A stretch of 64,000 nucleotides of DNA from Amoebidium appalachense (taxonomy: Eukaryota; Ichthyosporea). Shown here piece after piece: positions 25,753 to 38,407 of the stretch (the stretch's first letter is position 1; every line of letters begins with the position of its first letter). The notes under the pieces are model-generated. The model was not told the DNA's origin and searched no databases. It saw only the letters and a program-made list of their open reading frames with translations. The translations under genes and the position numbers were made by a program. The DNA is taken from contig CAVNZM010000005.1 in assembly GCA_963693365.1 (NCBI GenBank), forward strand, positions 1,612,001 through 1,676,000. Reading direction: 5' to 3'.

Positions 25753-26213
25753 CTTTTCTTTTAACTCGGGTTTATTGATCCCCCCGAAGCGCCAGCTGGG
25801 GTGGGAATTCGGTGATAGGCTATTATTTTCATGCATGGGATAGTTCGCTCGGTTATCCCGCACTCAGCAGTCAAGTAAAATGAATTTTGGCTACCGTAAT
25901 GGTAAAATTGGGGAACCTTTTGACATAATCTTAAGGTTTTGGGGGCTTTTTGTTGACATTAAGTTACAAATGTCATGGCCTTACACCAGTCTGATGGTTA
26001 TTTTCGTTTTTTTTTTTTTTTGGCGCGAAACTCCCTCCCTTCAGTCAAAACACAGTTTAAGTCAGTTGTCAGGTGACTCAGAGCCGGTTTTTTTTTAAGT
26101 TCTCACGTGTCACGCTTTCACCCGTGTTGTTTTTGGGCCCTTTCGCTGTAGGTCACTCTCTCCATGAGCCCCTGTGGCTGCCAGCACTCGGCAGCCTGAC
26201 CATCGCTTTTCAG

Positions 26214-26430
26214 ATGGGAAGGAGCAGTCGAAGCCTGGCCCTAAAAGACTCAAGTTGGGCGATTTTCTTAAACACGCTGCGGTGGTCAAGGCAAAGAAGG
26301 CCAAGCAGTCTGGTACGGTTGCCACTGAAAAGTCTGTGGGCCAGGAATCGGGTGCTAATATTTCGGTTGCCAAGGAGGTGGCGGAGGTGGTGGAGGAAAA
26401 TGCAGCCGTTTCTAACCCCCCGGCCCGGGG
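26214..26430 (+). CDS. Candidate exon encoding a lysine-rich segment
   Basis: A strong acceptor (ATCGCTTTTCAG) precedes an open stretch encoding GKEQSKPGPKRLKLGDFLKH and an Ala/Lys/Glu-rich continuation, which runs into a poly-G tract at 26432. The basic KRLK word resembles a nuclear localisation signal. It sits inside the second TIR element, so it could be part of a transposase gene or a captured host exon. No family recognised and no matching partner exon found. Confidence 0.35.
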
Positions 26431-26431
26431 G

Positions 26432-26433
26432 AA

Positions 26434-26479
<46 letters not shown>

Positions 26480-26932
26480 GGGACAACGAGAGGGATATTA
26501 CGTTGGAACTGGAAAGAAGGCCCAGTTGCCTGTAGGCGGAGTAGACAGGCAGAGAGAGAGCTGGGAGGGTAGTGAGGGAGGGGGTGGGGGTGGGGGGAGA
26601 GGGGGAGGCTTCGGAGAGAAAGAGAGACCGGGGCACCGTGAGAGAGGGGGAGAGAGAGAGACAAAGAGACTCTCGGGGAGAGAGGGAGAGAGAGAAAGTA
26701 GAGAGGGAGAAGAGAGAGAGAGAGAGACTGAGAGAGAGAGATATATATATATATATATTAAGAGCGAGGGATTGAAAGCTGCCTGAGAGAGAGACTCGGG
26801 GCGGGGGGGAGGGGGGGGGGGGGGGGGGAAGGGGGGGAGACGGTGAGAGAGAGAGACCGAGAGACAGAGAGAGGGAGAGGAGGAAGAACGTGAAGAGAGA
26901 GAGACTGTCCGAAAAGCCTGGGGGAAGAGGGG

Positions 26933-26975
<43 letters not shown>

Positions 26976-26980
26976 AGAGT

Positions 26981-27042
<62 letters not shown>

Positions 27043-27179
27043 GAAAGAAAGAGAGAGACTGGGGGGGGGGGGGGGGGGGGGGAGAGATAGAGAGATAGAG
27101 AGAGAGACCGAAAGAAAGAGAGAGCCTGGGGGGGAGGGGGAGAGAGAGAGAGGGAGAGAGGCAGAGAGAGGGAGGGAGG

Positions 27180-27265
<86 letters not shown>

Positions 27266-27290
27266 CGGAGAGAGAGAGAGAGACTTCAGA
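26432..27290. repeat. Poly-G followed by about 650 bp of GA-rich repeats
   Basis: Poly-G at 26432-26479, then interrupted (GA)n, with purer arrays at about 26936-26971, 26996-27040 and 27185-27236. It lies inside the second TIR element. Confidence 0.85.
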
Positions 27291-27837
27291 TCTCTAGAAG
27301 GAGGTGCGCGGGCGCCCCAAGAGAGGAAGTGACCGTAAGAGAAATCCTCAGGAGAAAGACTTATCTAAGAAACGACCACCGTTGAAGCTAGAGACACGGA
27401 GAGAACTTAGCACACAGGAATAGGTGCGAATGTGGTGACACTAAGCAAAGCTTTTCAGCGGGCCTCAGGCTATTCATTAAAGTTAGTCAGCAACACAATG
27501 TCTCTATCCTGAGATGAACAGGCGATTATAACACCTAAACGAAAGTTAGACTGGCTGTCTCAGGTTATAATGGTGCGGGTAGGCGAGTGTGACATGTGTG
27601 CTCAGTGAAAACAAAATCCCTGAGTTTCAAAAGCACCTGTATCAAGTGTGATTTGGCTTCAGAGGGGCTGCCCGCCAGTGGATATATTTACATATTAGCG
27701 GATAGGTATACAAAGGTTTATCTGATCTATCCAAAGTACGTATATCCTGGAAATACCCCACCTTTCGCGAGCCCAAAATGGATGACGTCACAAAACTTCG
27801 GAAAATATCCGACTTGAAACCCAAATGTCGAACCCTG

Positions 27838-28667
27838 GACGTGAGCTATGATTGGCTTGTCGAATCATCGACAATCGCGTCTACCAATTATCGCGAGCTT
27901 TGCAGTCAGGCCGAGCCAGTTTTTAAAAAATTTAATTTGACCAGTGCCCACAATAATGCTTATGATCCTTAGCCGAGTTTATAGGCCAACAAAAACGAGA
28001 TTTATTTAAGTTTTTTATTACTTAATTTATCATCCTTTTTTCTACTGTTATGTCAACACTGTAAACGCATAAGCCAAACACGACACCGAAAATTTTAAAA
28101 AGTGATGATTAGCAGTAGAGCACGCGATATACCCGTGACGTGGTGAATGCCACCGGAGCGCGGCAAATTCGCGGCAAATTCACATGTTGGCGATGCATCA
28201 AGAAGGTCCCCCAACATTCCTTAGCATTTTGCTTAAATATAACTAGTAGATAATCTAAATAACAATCCAAATTAAAGAAACAATTAGATTTTACTATTTA
28301 TGTACATTATTTGACTATTTTTTGCCTTTACGGCGATAGCATTGAACACTCCCTCCGCCCCCCCTCCCGGCTCAGTAACTTGCCGGCCGGCATGGCCCCA
28401 GCTTTTTGAATTGACGTGAGCTATGATTGGCTTGTCGACATCGACAATCGCGTCTACCAATTATCGCGAGCTTTGCAGTCAGGCCGAGCCGGTTTTTAAA
28501 CTTTTTAATTTGACCAGTGCCCACAATAATGTTGTTGATCCTTAGCCGAGTTTATAGGCCAACAAATTTATTTATTTAAGTTTTTTATTACTTAATTTAT
28601 CATCCTTTTTTCTACTGTTATGTCAACACTGTAAACGCATAAGCCAAACACGACACCGAAAATTCCC
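27838..28667. repeat. Direct repeat pair of about 255 bp (575 bp apart)
   Basis: 27838-28096 and 28414-28667 both start GACGTGAGCTATGATTGGCT and end GACACCGAAAATT, with small differences. A unique-looking 317-bp spacer separates them. The arrangement could be a local tandem duplication or a very short terminal-repeat element; the repeat ends are not TG/CA. Confidence 0.8.
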
Positions 28668-28931
28668 TAGGCAAAATAATGTACAAATATAAATGTAAAG
28701 CTGCATTTGATTGGATATTTAGAGAAAAGTTTTGCTTATATCACGGCACTCTAAAAGCCTCTGCATTCATGGCTTTCTCCAGGCTCCCACGCATATATAT
28801 GACAAAAGCAAGTTGTCCGTAGCCGATAGTATGAAGTCGTACGTACTCATCTCGTCCAATATTCAGCAACGAAAAGCCATCAGCATATATACGTCTTGTC
28901 CAACTTCCATCAGCCTTGGTGAACGTTCACA

Positions 28932-30290
28932 ATGGCATTTCCAAGGGCAATTTTGGACGCTCTCAGTGTTGTTTTGTGCCCGGGGTCACAAGACGACCTC
29001 CTGCCTGAGAACGTTGTTTTTGATTCACAACAGCCAAGCGGGTGGCCCACAACGCTTCGCCGCTACATCCGCAAGGTATGTCGTTACTTCAGTTCATGGT
29101 ACCGATGTTAAAAGTGCCCAGTGGTTTCACTTACGTCGTAACAGTTGCTTCAGGTTGAAGGAGCAACCTGCGACGCGTACCCTACGCTTGTTTGTATGTA
29201 GATACTATTATCAACGTATATTGCCAGCTTTTCGGTTCGCAGGCTTCCTAGTTTGTGTTTCTTCAATTGATTGATCTGATCTATCGTCACAGGTGCAAAA
29301 GACTGCGTTCTGGAAGCTCTACCTTTTCCTGCTCTGTGCATTCCACTGGGCGGTGGTGGCCCTTGTGGCGGGCATCGAAATCTTCCGGCTGCTGGTCTTA
29401 GGAAATAACACGAGCACGGTATGTATGCCCACGCACACGAACATTAAGCGGATCCCATGAAGTTGCAGCAGCATGCATGGACACTCTCTATAACCACAGC
29501 ACTCATCCTCTCTCGCTCTTGTCCCTACGCTCCCTCTCTCTCTTCACCCCCACCACATAGCCCTCATTCCTCTTTCTCGCATCCTCTCTATCTGCCCCAG
29601 CTTTAAGGCTCATCCCTTCCCCTCCGCCGCTTCTTTCCCCGGCCCGGGCAAGCCTCAGTATCACCTGCACTCCGTTTCTCAGTCTCTCCCTAAAAGTGTC
29701 CCCCTCCTCTCCCCCCCCCCCCCCCCTCCCCCCCCCCCCCCTCTTCGCTTGGCTCCTCGCCACCGCTCATCCTCATCTCACTCTCTAGCTTTCTTGCCCA
29801 TCCCTCCCTGTGACTGCAAACACTATTTCTATTGCGTGGAGTTGCAGGCCCTGGCCTAGGCATCTCTAAGCAACTTCTCTTGCCCTCTATACTAACCATA
29901 TACTCACGTGCAACACAGGTTGCCATCACTCTGTCTGTGGTTGTTGCCTACGTTTTGCTCGTGCAGTATGTGCTGGCGCCTGGTGGGTATGCTGCCCACC
30001 TCCGCGACACAGTTATCCCCGAACTGTGCCTCGACCACTTTCTCAGCAAATGCAGAGGATATGAAAGAAGAGTGGTGTCAACTACTGTACTCTCTCCTTC
30101 TGAACGCGACGAGATGAGGGAAGAGATGCTTCAAGATGTGGCGGCTCTGTACGGCCGCTACATTGACATGTTTGACAACTACGAAAACAGCTACCGCTAC
30201 TTCCTCATCAGCCGGCTGCCCAGGGGCATGGTGTCTATCAACAACCAGCAGGTGGGTCCCAGTGCCGCGCCTGCAGCAGCAGCTGCATAA
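28932..30290 (+). CDS. Two-helix membrane protein, 3 exons
   Basis: Exons 28932-29075, 29293-29418 and 29919-30251 (or to the stop at 30288-30290) all join in phase 0 with good sites (AAG|GTATGT, CACAG, ACG|GTATGT, CACAG). The product is about 201-213 residues. Exon 2 encodes a long hydrophobic helix (LYLFLLCAFHWAVVALVAGI), exon 3 a second (VAITLSVVVAYVLLVQYVLA) followed by a charged soluble domain containing LSPSERDEMREEMLQDVAAL and RYIDMFDNYENSYRYFLISR. It is probably an integral membrane protein of the secretory system, with both termini on the same side. No family recognised. If CAG|GTGGGT at 30251 is used as a donor, more exons follow. The gene converges on the J-domain gene. Confidence 0.65.
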
Positions 30291-30698
30291 CGGCATCAGG
30301 GCCCATACATATATATAAATATATCACCCAGCATGTAAGAATGACTCACTGAATTCCTCGGAATATAGACTACGCCATTGAATGCCTGTTAGATGTTTCT
30401 TTGTAAGCTTTTCAAGTTGCTGGCTTCCGCAACCGATCTGGACTTTGTGATCTGATGTGCCTAGCCCTGACACATAACATATGTCATGAAACTACTGTAG
30501 CAGCACGTGTCCAGAACTATGGCAAACATCATACATGAACCTTATACTCTGAGAATGTTCCTTGCCATATCTAAGAAAATCGAGTAAGAATCCACCCACA
30601 ACTCTACTTTTTCCCTTCTCTTCTATACCCCCCCCCCCCCACACACACCTCCCTCCCCCCCCCACCCCCCCCCCCCCCCCCCCCCCCCCATTCATAAC
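30291..30698. other. Convergent intergenic spacer
   Basis: Separates the 3' ends of the membrane-protein gene (+) and the J-domain gene (-). Poly-C runs lie at 30628-30690. No clear AATAAA noticed. Confidence 0.5.
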
Positions 30699-31289
30699 TC
30701 ACCACCAAACACCCCCCCTCCCGCTCGTCCTACTACTTCCACCCGCACCGCCATACGTATACCCCCTCGAGTCCCCGCCCGCTCCCCTACTCCCCGCATC
30801 CGCATTCGTGTTCGTGTTTGTACCCCTACTCTGTCCATATGCCGAACTACCACCCGTCCGCCTCCCTCCGTTGTTTGGGGAGCTTGTGTTTGTGTTGTAT
30901 CTTTTTGAGTTAGGGCTCGAACGGTTAAAGGTGTATCCGAAAGTGGAAAACGAGCCAGGGGAGCCGTAGCCGAAATTATCGAACCCTGTGCAGTGGCGGC
31001 CAAAGCGGGAGTTGTCATAGTCGCGGCGGGTGGTGGCGTTGGAGAGGACACGGTACGCCTGTGTGTGTGGGTGTACGTGTGTGTGCGTGTGCGTGTGTGT
31101 GTGTGTATGTATGTGTGCGTGCGTGTGTGGGTGGGCGGTGGAGGGAGGGGGAGGGGGGGGGGGGGGGGGGGGGAGGGAGGGGGGCAAAGGGAAAGGGATT
31201 GATGTAGGGGGATGGGAGGAGAAAGGGTGGGGAAGGAGAGGAAGAAGAGGGTGCGAGTGTTGGTGGTTCTGGCGGTTGTGGTTTGTGCT

Positions 31290-31320
<31 letters not shown>

Positions 31321-32169
31321 ACAGGGGCATTTGTGTTTTTGTGTGGACTGGGGGAGAGGGGGGGGGGGGGGGGGGGGGGGGGATGGGTAGCACACACAAT
31401 CCAGGCAATCCGAAAGTAAGAAATCGCAACATGAGCAGTTAGTTATCCAGGGGCAGACCGGAGTCAAAGGAGCGGTGCAAAGGGATAGCGGAGGACCGGG
31501 GGGCGGGGGGAGGGGGGGAAGGGGGGAGGGGGGGGGGGGGGGGGGGGGGTGAGGGCATTGCGGGTTTATAACAAGTTCACCATGGACTTGGGGTGATAGG
31601 GAGATGGCTTCATTTCTGAGGGAGCAAACTTTAGCATCCCAGCACTCAACCTTTAGGTTTTTTAATGTGTGTGTGCGTGTGTGTGTGTACGGGTGAGTGG
31701 GTGCGAGCGCAAGTGCGTTAACTGCACACACATGTTTTGCTTGTGTATGTGTGCGAGGCAGGAAAGTGTGCGAGGGCATGCGGGAGCGCACGGGTGTGTA
31801 CCTGTGTGCACATGCTTGCTTTTGCGTCTGCATGTGGTGCATAGATGCATGTGTGAGGCGTGTATGCACACGTGTGTATAATAATGCAAGCATATTGTAC
31901 CAGTGTGCACGAGTGTGTACGTGTGTGTTTGTGTCAGTGTGTGAGTGTGAGTGTGAGTGTGTGAGTGTGATGTGTACGTGACCGTGTGTGTGTGCGTGTG
32001 TGTATGTGTGTGGGACATGCAAGCACACACCTCCTGGATGCGCTTGAATCGTGCATCTGTCTCAAACTGCTTGACCACACAGTGCGTCGGGTGCTTGTCT
32101 GGGTGCCACTTGCGCGCTGCGCGTGCACATGAGTCAGCTTCCTTACCACCCCCCCCCCCCCCCCCCAGA

Positions 32170-32243
<74 letters not shown>

Positions 32244-32648
32244 CCCTGTTTGGTTCTGTCTATCTTGTTAGCACGTGTTTTTCGAACACTTTTGTCCCTG
32301 AATCGACTTTCTTCTCAAATAGTTGCAGATTACTGTTATGGTAACCAGATAGAAGCTCTTGTCTTTACACAATGTGCCGTACCACTGCACTGAACGAGGA
32401 ACAAGCGTTTACCAGTATGTTTGTGTGTGTATGTGCGTGTGGATGGGTGGGGAGAGGAAGGGGGGGGGGGGGGGGGGGGGGAGGGGAGGAGGGGGGGGGG
32501 GGGAGGGGGAGGGGGGGGGGGGGGGGGGGGGGGGCGGTGGGGCCAATAGGGCCTGCAGGAAGGGGTGGGCCTGCAGGGCCTGCTGCGGGTCGGCATCCAG
32601 TGCCCGCAGCAGGTCAACTTCAAATTCTTCCTGGCTCTCTCTAAACAT
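30699..32648 (-). CDS. J-domain (DnaJ-like) co-chaperone, multi-exon
   Basis: Exons on the minus strand: a candidate first exon about 32648-32540 (MFRESQEEFEVDLLRALDAD), then 32141-32031 and 31058-30699. The middle exon has ARKWHPDKHP with the invariant HPD motif that stimulates Hsp70 ATPase, then FKRIQE. The last exon joins in phase 0 with AYRVLSNATTRRDYDNSRF, the end of the J domain, followed by about 100 residues rich in Gly, Ser, Asn and Arg. The N-terminal part of the J domain (helix I) was not found, so an exon between 32141 and 32540 is probably missing. Last-exon acceptor is CACACACACAG; the donor before it is CAGGAG|GTGTGT. A CCAAT-box cluster lies upstream at 32.9-33.1 kb. Confidence 0.7.
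31140..31382. repeat. Poly-G tracts in a J-domain gene intron
   Basis: G runs at about 31152-31173, 31291-31319 and 31359-31381, with a further run at 31530-31549. On the coding strand these are poly-C. Confidence 0.85.
32171..32240. repeat. (CA)n microsatellite in the J-domain gene
   Basis: A pure CA array of about 70 bp, preceded by poly-C at 32148-32166. Confidence 0.9.
32460..32534. repeat. Poly-G tracts
   Basis: Three G runs broken by single A residues at 32461-32534, at the end of the candidate first exon of the J-domain gene. Confidence 0.85.
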
Positions 32649-32888
32649 CTTGAATGGTAACCTTAGATCTCAGCCTGTAATCTTATAAATCGCCAGTATC
32701 AAATCTAATTAATGATTGCTAGCCTGGCTGTGCCAGAGCAACGCCTCAATAAAGAACAGTATGCAAAACAACAAGCCTGTGCCTGTGCAATAAATCTCCA
32801 AAGCAAACATCATGCAAAAAAAAAAAAAAAAAAAGTCTGTGCATGTTTGTTTGTGTGTGCCAGTGGCCGCGGCGGCTGCCTGTGAACC

Positions 32889-33099
32889 TAAGGCGTCCAA
32901 TAAGAGCCCCAGATTGACCGATCCGGGTGGTCATTGGACGCCTTGGGGATGGAATGTGCTGCCCTTAATGCTCATTGGACGCCTTGTGCGGCAATTGGCT
33001 TTTTGAAGCCGAATTATCATTGGCCGCCCTGCGCATCCGTAATACTATTGGACGCCTTGTACATGGAATTCAGAATTCGAATTCCTATTGGACGCCTTG
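32889..33099. promoter_or_regulatory. Cluster of seven CCAAT boxes with repeated ATTGGACGCCTTG
   Basis: CCAAT at 32897 and its inverse ATTGG at 32933, 32974, 32994, 33019, 33047 and 33087. Four of them are the exact 13-mer ATTGGACGCCTTG (32933, 32974, 33047, 33087), and the first is nearly its reverse complement. Spacing is 20-41 bp. The cluster lies about 250-450 bp upstream of the minus-strand J-domain start and downstream of the 3' end of the coiled-coil gene, so a promoter for the J-domain gene is the likeliest role. CCAAT boxes are the NF-Y binding sequence in many eukaryotes. Confidence 0.65.
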
Positions 33100-33639
33100 C
33101 GCAAACCTTCGCATTCCTTTGATCCGCACTTTGTGTACGCACCACATGTACGCGTACACGTACACGTACACGTGTTCCGCCCTCTCTCTCTTTAAGAATT
33201 TAATTGTTTAATTAAAACCACGTGCTCTGCACGTGTTTTACACACACACACACAGTGTGTGCACGTGCTCCTGTACATATATCCGCCCATATCTCATATC
33301 CATATCACGATACATGTACACAGATATCACCCTATCTCATATTCACATATCCCATATTTTGGGGGTGCGGATAATGGTTAATGTGATGTCATCTTTGATG
33401 ACGTCGACATTAACCATGTGCCGCGCCCCCAATTGTAGTACAATCCCCCCCCCCCCCCCCCCTCCCCTCCCCACCTTCCTCCGGCCTCCTCACCGTGGCA
33501 ATCCCCTTTCTTCCTGGAACCCACTTCCTCTCATCACACCCACCTAGTTCCTGAGTCCCATAAAATCTTCCGTTCCCTCCCAAGAAACTTCACTGTTGAC
33601 ATGACTTCATTGACGAATACTATTATGATAGGCCACACA
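33100..33639. other. Intergenic spacer between the two minus-strand genes
   Basis: Contains a CGTACA tandem (about 33150-33174), two CACGTG-like palindromes (about 33220-33235), a short CA repeat and a poly-C run at 33447-33462. An ATGATGTC/GACGTC-type inverted repeat surrounds about 33380-33405. No gene seen. Confidence 0.5.
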
Positions 33640-33868
33640 TCAAATTGCACTGGCGACGGTTTGGTGGGGCACACCCTGTTGGTCCATTTGCGTTTGGGCC
33701 CATTTTGTGATGTTTTCTTTCAGCTGCTTGGCCAATGTGCGTGCTTCCCTGTTCCTCACACGATAGTCCTCTCTTTCTGCTATGACTGTGACTAGCTCGC
33801 TTTGCTCCAATTGGAGTTGAGTGTTGAGTTCTTGGATCTGCTCTTGGAGTTTGGCGACTGTGTGTGTG

Positions 33869-33917
<49 letters not shown>

Positions 33918-33926
33918 GTGTGTTGA

Positions 33927-34018
<92 letters not shown>

Positions 34019-34479
34019 GTGTATGCGCGCGTATGTGCACGCCTTACGGTACGTGTGTGTGTGTGTGTGTCTGTGTGTGGATGTGTGGTGCGGTGTGTGA
34101 ATGTGTGCGTATGTACGCACAACGAGGGCGCCCACGCATGTGTGAAGGTGTTAGTGTATCATGGTGAGCGTGTGTGTGTGTCACGGTTTGTATGCGTGTG
34201 CCTGTGTGCGTGTGTGCGTGCATGGCTTTGTATGTACATGTGGTGTGTGTGTGTGTGCGCGTGCGCGCCCAAGACTGTGTATGTGTACGTGTACGTGTGT
34301 GCGTGTGTGTGGGTGGGTGGGTGGGTGGGTGGGTGCGGGCGAGTGACCTAATTATAGGACCTATACCTTCAAGTGGTGCACTTGGCAAACCTTTTGGGGG
34401 GGGGGGGGGGGGGGGGGGGGGAGGGGGAGGGGGAGGCAGGGGGAGATGAGAGGGGGTTGGTAGTGGTGGTGGTGTGTAT

Positions 34480-34510
<31 letters not shown>

Positions 34511-35787
34511 GAAGACAGGCTTGAGAAGCATAATGAATAAGTGCGGGTGATTGCAACAGTGAGAGGGGCTTAATTGCGAAAGTTAATAACATTATAGCTG
34601 TGATAGTAGATGAGACACCATCAGCAAAGTTTGTAATAGTGAATTGCAACAACTTTCATGTGAGTCAGTGAATGCAATATCCTTCAGCCTCAATGGGATA
34701 AATCGGCGGCGGCGGGAGGGGAGAGGGGGGGGGGGGGGGGGGGGGGGGTTGGGGGGGGTTGGGGGGGGGGGGGGGGGGTAGGTTGTGTTACAGAGTACCA
34801 CGTACACATTCACAACGGACAACACAAAGCAGACTCTGCACAATGCGGATTGTGTAAAGAGCACATCAAGAGTATGCCCGATAGGCAGAGCCCATCCTCC
34901 GGGAGGGAGGGGGGGAGGGGGGGAGGGGGCATAAGACAGCCTACTACCAAATCTCTGAGCGGAAAAGCCAGTGTTCGTGTGTGTATATGTGCGTGTGAGT
35001 TAGCGTGAGTGTGTGTGTATGTGTATGCGTACACGCGCATGTACATGATTTATGGTAAGGTGTGTCCCAGTGTGTAGATAGATGCAGTAATAAGGACCTG
35101 ACTCACCAGGGGCTCAGCATGGCGGTACGGCATACGAGTGGGTGTGTGTGGGGTGGGAAGGAAGGGGGGGAAGCGGGAGAGGGAGGGGGGGTAGTTGTGA
35201 GCAGGGAACTTACGTGTCCATGACTGCAAGGTTGCCCTGTCGTAATTTCGTCTCCGAAGGGGTTTGGATCCCCCAACCAACTGGTCTATCAGGATATTGC
35301 CCTCCTCCTCCAAGGCAGTGGCTACTTCGGCCAAAACAGACAATCCGGGTGCTTTCTCCGCCCACCCACGCACTGCACCCCATAAACCCCCCCTTCCGCT
35401 CGGTTTTTGGGCCCCGGCCGAGGTCAATTCTGTTGTGCTTACCCATCTTTTCGTGGCCATGGTGGGTTTTTGCAATGATACTTCAGGCTTGCCATAATGA
35501 TCTTCAGTGTGTGTATGAGACGCCTCGGGGTTATCAGTTTCCGGATGGTCGGAATTTTGAGCTTCGGTAGGGTTTGTTGGTGTCGGCCGGGAAAATGTAG
35601 CTAGGGTCGAAGTACTTAGGGATTTGGTGGATCCATTTTGAAGTGGGAGGGAGAATGTTCGTTTTAGGAAGTCGAATCGGTCAGCTGATTTGGGTGCCTC
35701 TGCTGTAGTGAGGAGGCAGCGTGTGAGTGTGAGTGTAAGTGTGTGAGTGTGTGCACGCGCCGGGAGGGAGAAGGGGGGTGGGTGGGG

Positions 35788-35856
<69 letters not shown>

Positions 35857-36139
35857 GGGGAGAATGAGCGAGTGAAGGAGTGAAGGAGTGAGTGAGTGAA
35901 TGAATGAATGAGTGAGTGAGTGAGTGAGTGGTGAGTATATGTGTGTGTTGTGTGTATGCTTGCACGCGCAAAGACATGCCTCTGTATGTCGTCAGAACTG
36001 TAAGTTGGTAAGTCCTTGTGAGTGAATGTGATTGGAAGTGTGTGTTTACATCAGGATTTTTTTGTGTGTATTTGTGATTAGACATGTGCGAGTGTGCGTT
36101 TGAACTGAGGTGAGAGCGCATGTGTGTGTGTGTGTGTGT

Positions 36140-36195
<56 letters not shown>

Positions 36196-36909
36196 CGTGC
36201 GTGTGTGTGTGTGTGTGTGTGTGTGCGTGTGGTTGTCTGTGCGCATGCACGTACGTGCTCACCCGTGACCTGAAGGGGGTCCCTTGAGTGGAAGGGGGGA
36301 TGAGGGGGGGGGGGGGGGAGGGAGGGGGGGAAGGAAAGGGGGAGGGGAGAGGGAGGGGGGTACGAGGATGGGGGGAGAGGGACGGGGGCAGACGACTTAC
36401 ACAAGAGGCAAGGGGAAGGAGGGAGATCGATGCCCACTGCATGCAGAATGGGAAGTGAAGAAGGAAAAGGGGGAAAGAGGAGGGGGAGGGGGGGGGGGGG
36501 GGGGGGGGGAAAGAGGGGGAAGGGGGAAGGAGGGGAGGGGAGGGGGGCAGGAAAGAGGGCTTTAACTACCTGGGGGCGGGATTGCATCCAGGCCGGAGGA
36601 CAGGGAGGCCTCGTTGACAGACAGCCGTGTCTTGGGCCTACGAAGGCTACGGGTACGACGGTTGAGGGTGCTGAACCCATCACTCATGTCTGGGGGGGAG
36701 GGGGGGAAAGAGAGAGAGGAGGCATCTTAGAATAAACGGTAAGAGTAAAAGTAGACTTTGAGGTGTCAAAACAAACTGACGGCAACACCAGCACAAGAGA
36801 GAATGTCATGTTTGGGTGTGTGGGTGGGTGGGGGTGGGGTGGGGGGGGGAAGGGGGGGGGGGGAGCTGGGTAGGGGAAGTAGCTTTGGAAATCAGTAGCA
36901 TTGGGGAAC

Positions 36910-36992
<83 letters not shown>

Positions 36993-38365
36993 TATCAGTA
37001 AGTGAATGTGTGTACGTGTGAGTGAGAGAGTGTGTCTGTATACGTGTACGTAAATGGGTGTGCGTGTGCACACGTGAGTGAGTGTGTGATTGTGTCTGTG
37101 TGTGTACGTGTGTGTACGTGTGTGTGTCTGTTTAGCATCCACAAGGCAACAAAAAAGGAGAGCAGTGATATGTTACACTAGAGCACAGGAAAGCACACAG
37201 GAACAGCCCATGCTCAGGCCCAAAGTGAAACACAATCACGGGGGGAGAGGAGTGAAAGGGTGGTTGCGATGGTGTGTGCGAGTCTGTGTTTTCTGCATGT
37301 GTGTGTGCTGTAAATGTTGTGTGTGTATGTGTCTGTGTGTGTGGTGGTGGGGGAAGGGGGGGGGGGGGGGGGGGGGGGGGGGTTGAAGTGCAAATTAAAA
37401 ATATCGCGTGGGCTGAGGCTACACAGAAAGGAGACACACAAAGTAGGGAAGGGGGGAGGAACAGAGGGGGGGGGGAGGGAAGAGGGGGAAGAGTCTAAAC
37501 ACGGCAATCTATTGGCCACACATTCTCCCTCTGGAAAACAGAGACAGGAATTCATGACACAAGCAACTTGGCACACACACACACATAACCCGCCCCATCC
37601 ACCCACCCACCCACTGAATCCCCCCCTCTCCTCCCTCTCCTCCCCCCCCCCCTCCCCCCCCCCCTCCCAACTCTGCTGTAGCACACACAAACACGCATTG
37701 ACACACAAACACACATTCCCAGAGATTTGTGCTTGCTATATGTAAGTGTGTACAACATACTTACGGCCGATGCATACAACACAAGTGCTGCACTTGGACA
37801 CTGTCATCACTAGCAACCACGAGTACACAGGCAGTCAAAAGAGCAGGGGGAAAGAAACATACAACACGTGCTGTGAATGCAACCGCCCTCCTGCACCTGG
37901 ACATACCCCCACCCATACACAGGCACACACACATATGCAGAGAACGAGCCCCTGCACACACCTAGGTGCCCAGTACCCCCCCACAAAATATGCACACACG
38001 CACACACACACCTGAACTGAGGCTCTCGGCACTTGCCGAGTCAAGGGAGACTGTTCTGTGTGCCGTTAACCTATAAGGACACAGGTTAACCAGGTGCGAA
38101 GGAAAAAACGGCTAGAAAAGGTTAAGAGGTTGAGTTTTGGATAGGAAAACGAGCAGATGGGGAAGGGTTGGGAGATAGGTAAATGAAAGGGGGGAGGGGG
38201 CGGTAAGGAACGAGCGGATGCAAGAGCAACCCTGGCCCTAAGTTACGAAACACCCACAAGGCCCCGGCCTCCCCCCATTTACCCCTCTCCCTCCTCCCTC
38301 TCCCCTCCCTTTTCCCCACACTGTGACACACAGACAAACATACCACAATTTGAACCCGCCTGCAC

Positions 38366-38407
<42 letters not shown>

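Larger units (their letters stand above)
25541..27837. mobile_element. TIR element, copy 2, with foreign interior
   Basis: Starts CAGGGTTAGACA and ends in the inverse of CAGGGTTCGACA. Adding flanks, GCTCACATC (25532-25540) and GACGTGAGC (27838-27846) extend the inverted match. Its left 100 bp and right 345 bp match copy 1 at 18060-18958, but the 1.8-kb interior is unrelated: poly-C/poly-T, a lysine-rich open stretch near 26215-26430, poly-G and a long GA-rich array. No transposase was recognised. The right outer flank is itself part of a duplicated block. Confidence 0.65.

Noticed and set aside
28732-28931. Upstream extension of the membrane-protein gene in another frame
   Set aside because: The frame that continues through good splice sites starts at the ATG at 28932; the longer frame ignores the GTATGT donor at 29076.
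33054-33090. Heat-shock element upstream of the J-domain gene
   Set aside because: GAATTC words are present but the GAA and TTC units are not at the required 2-bp spacing.
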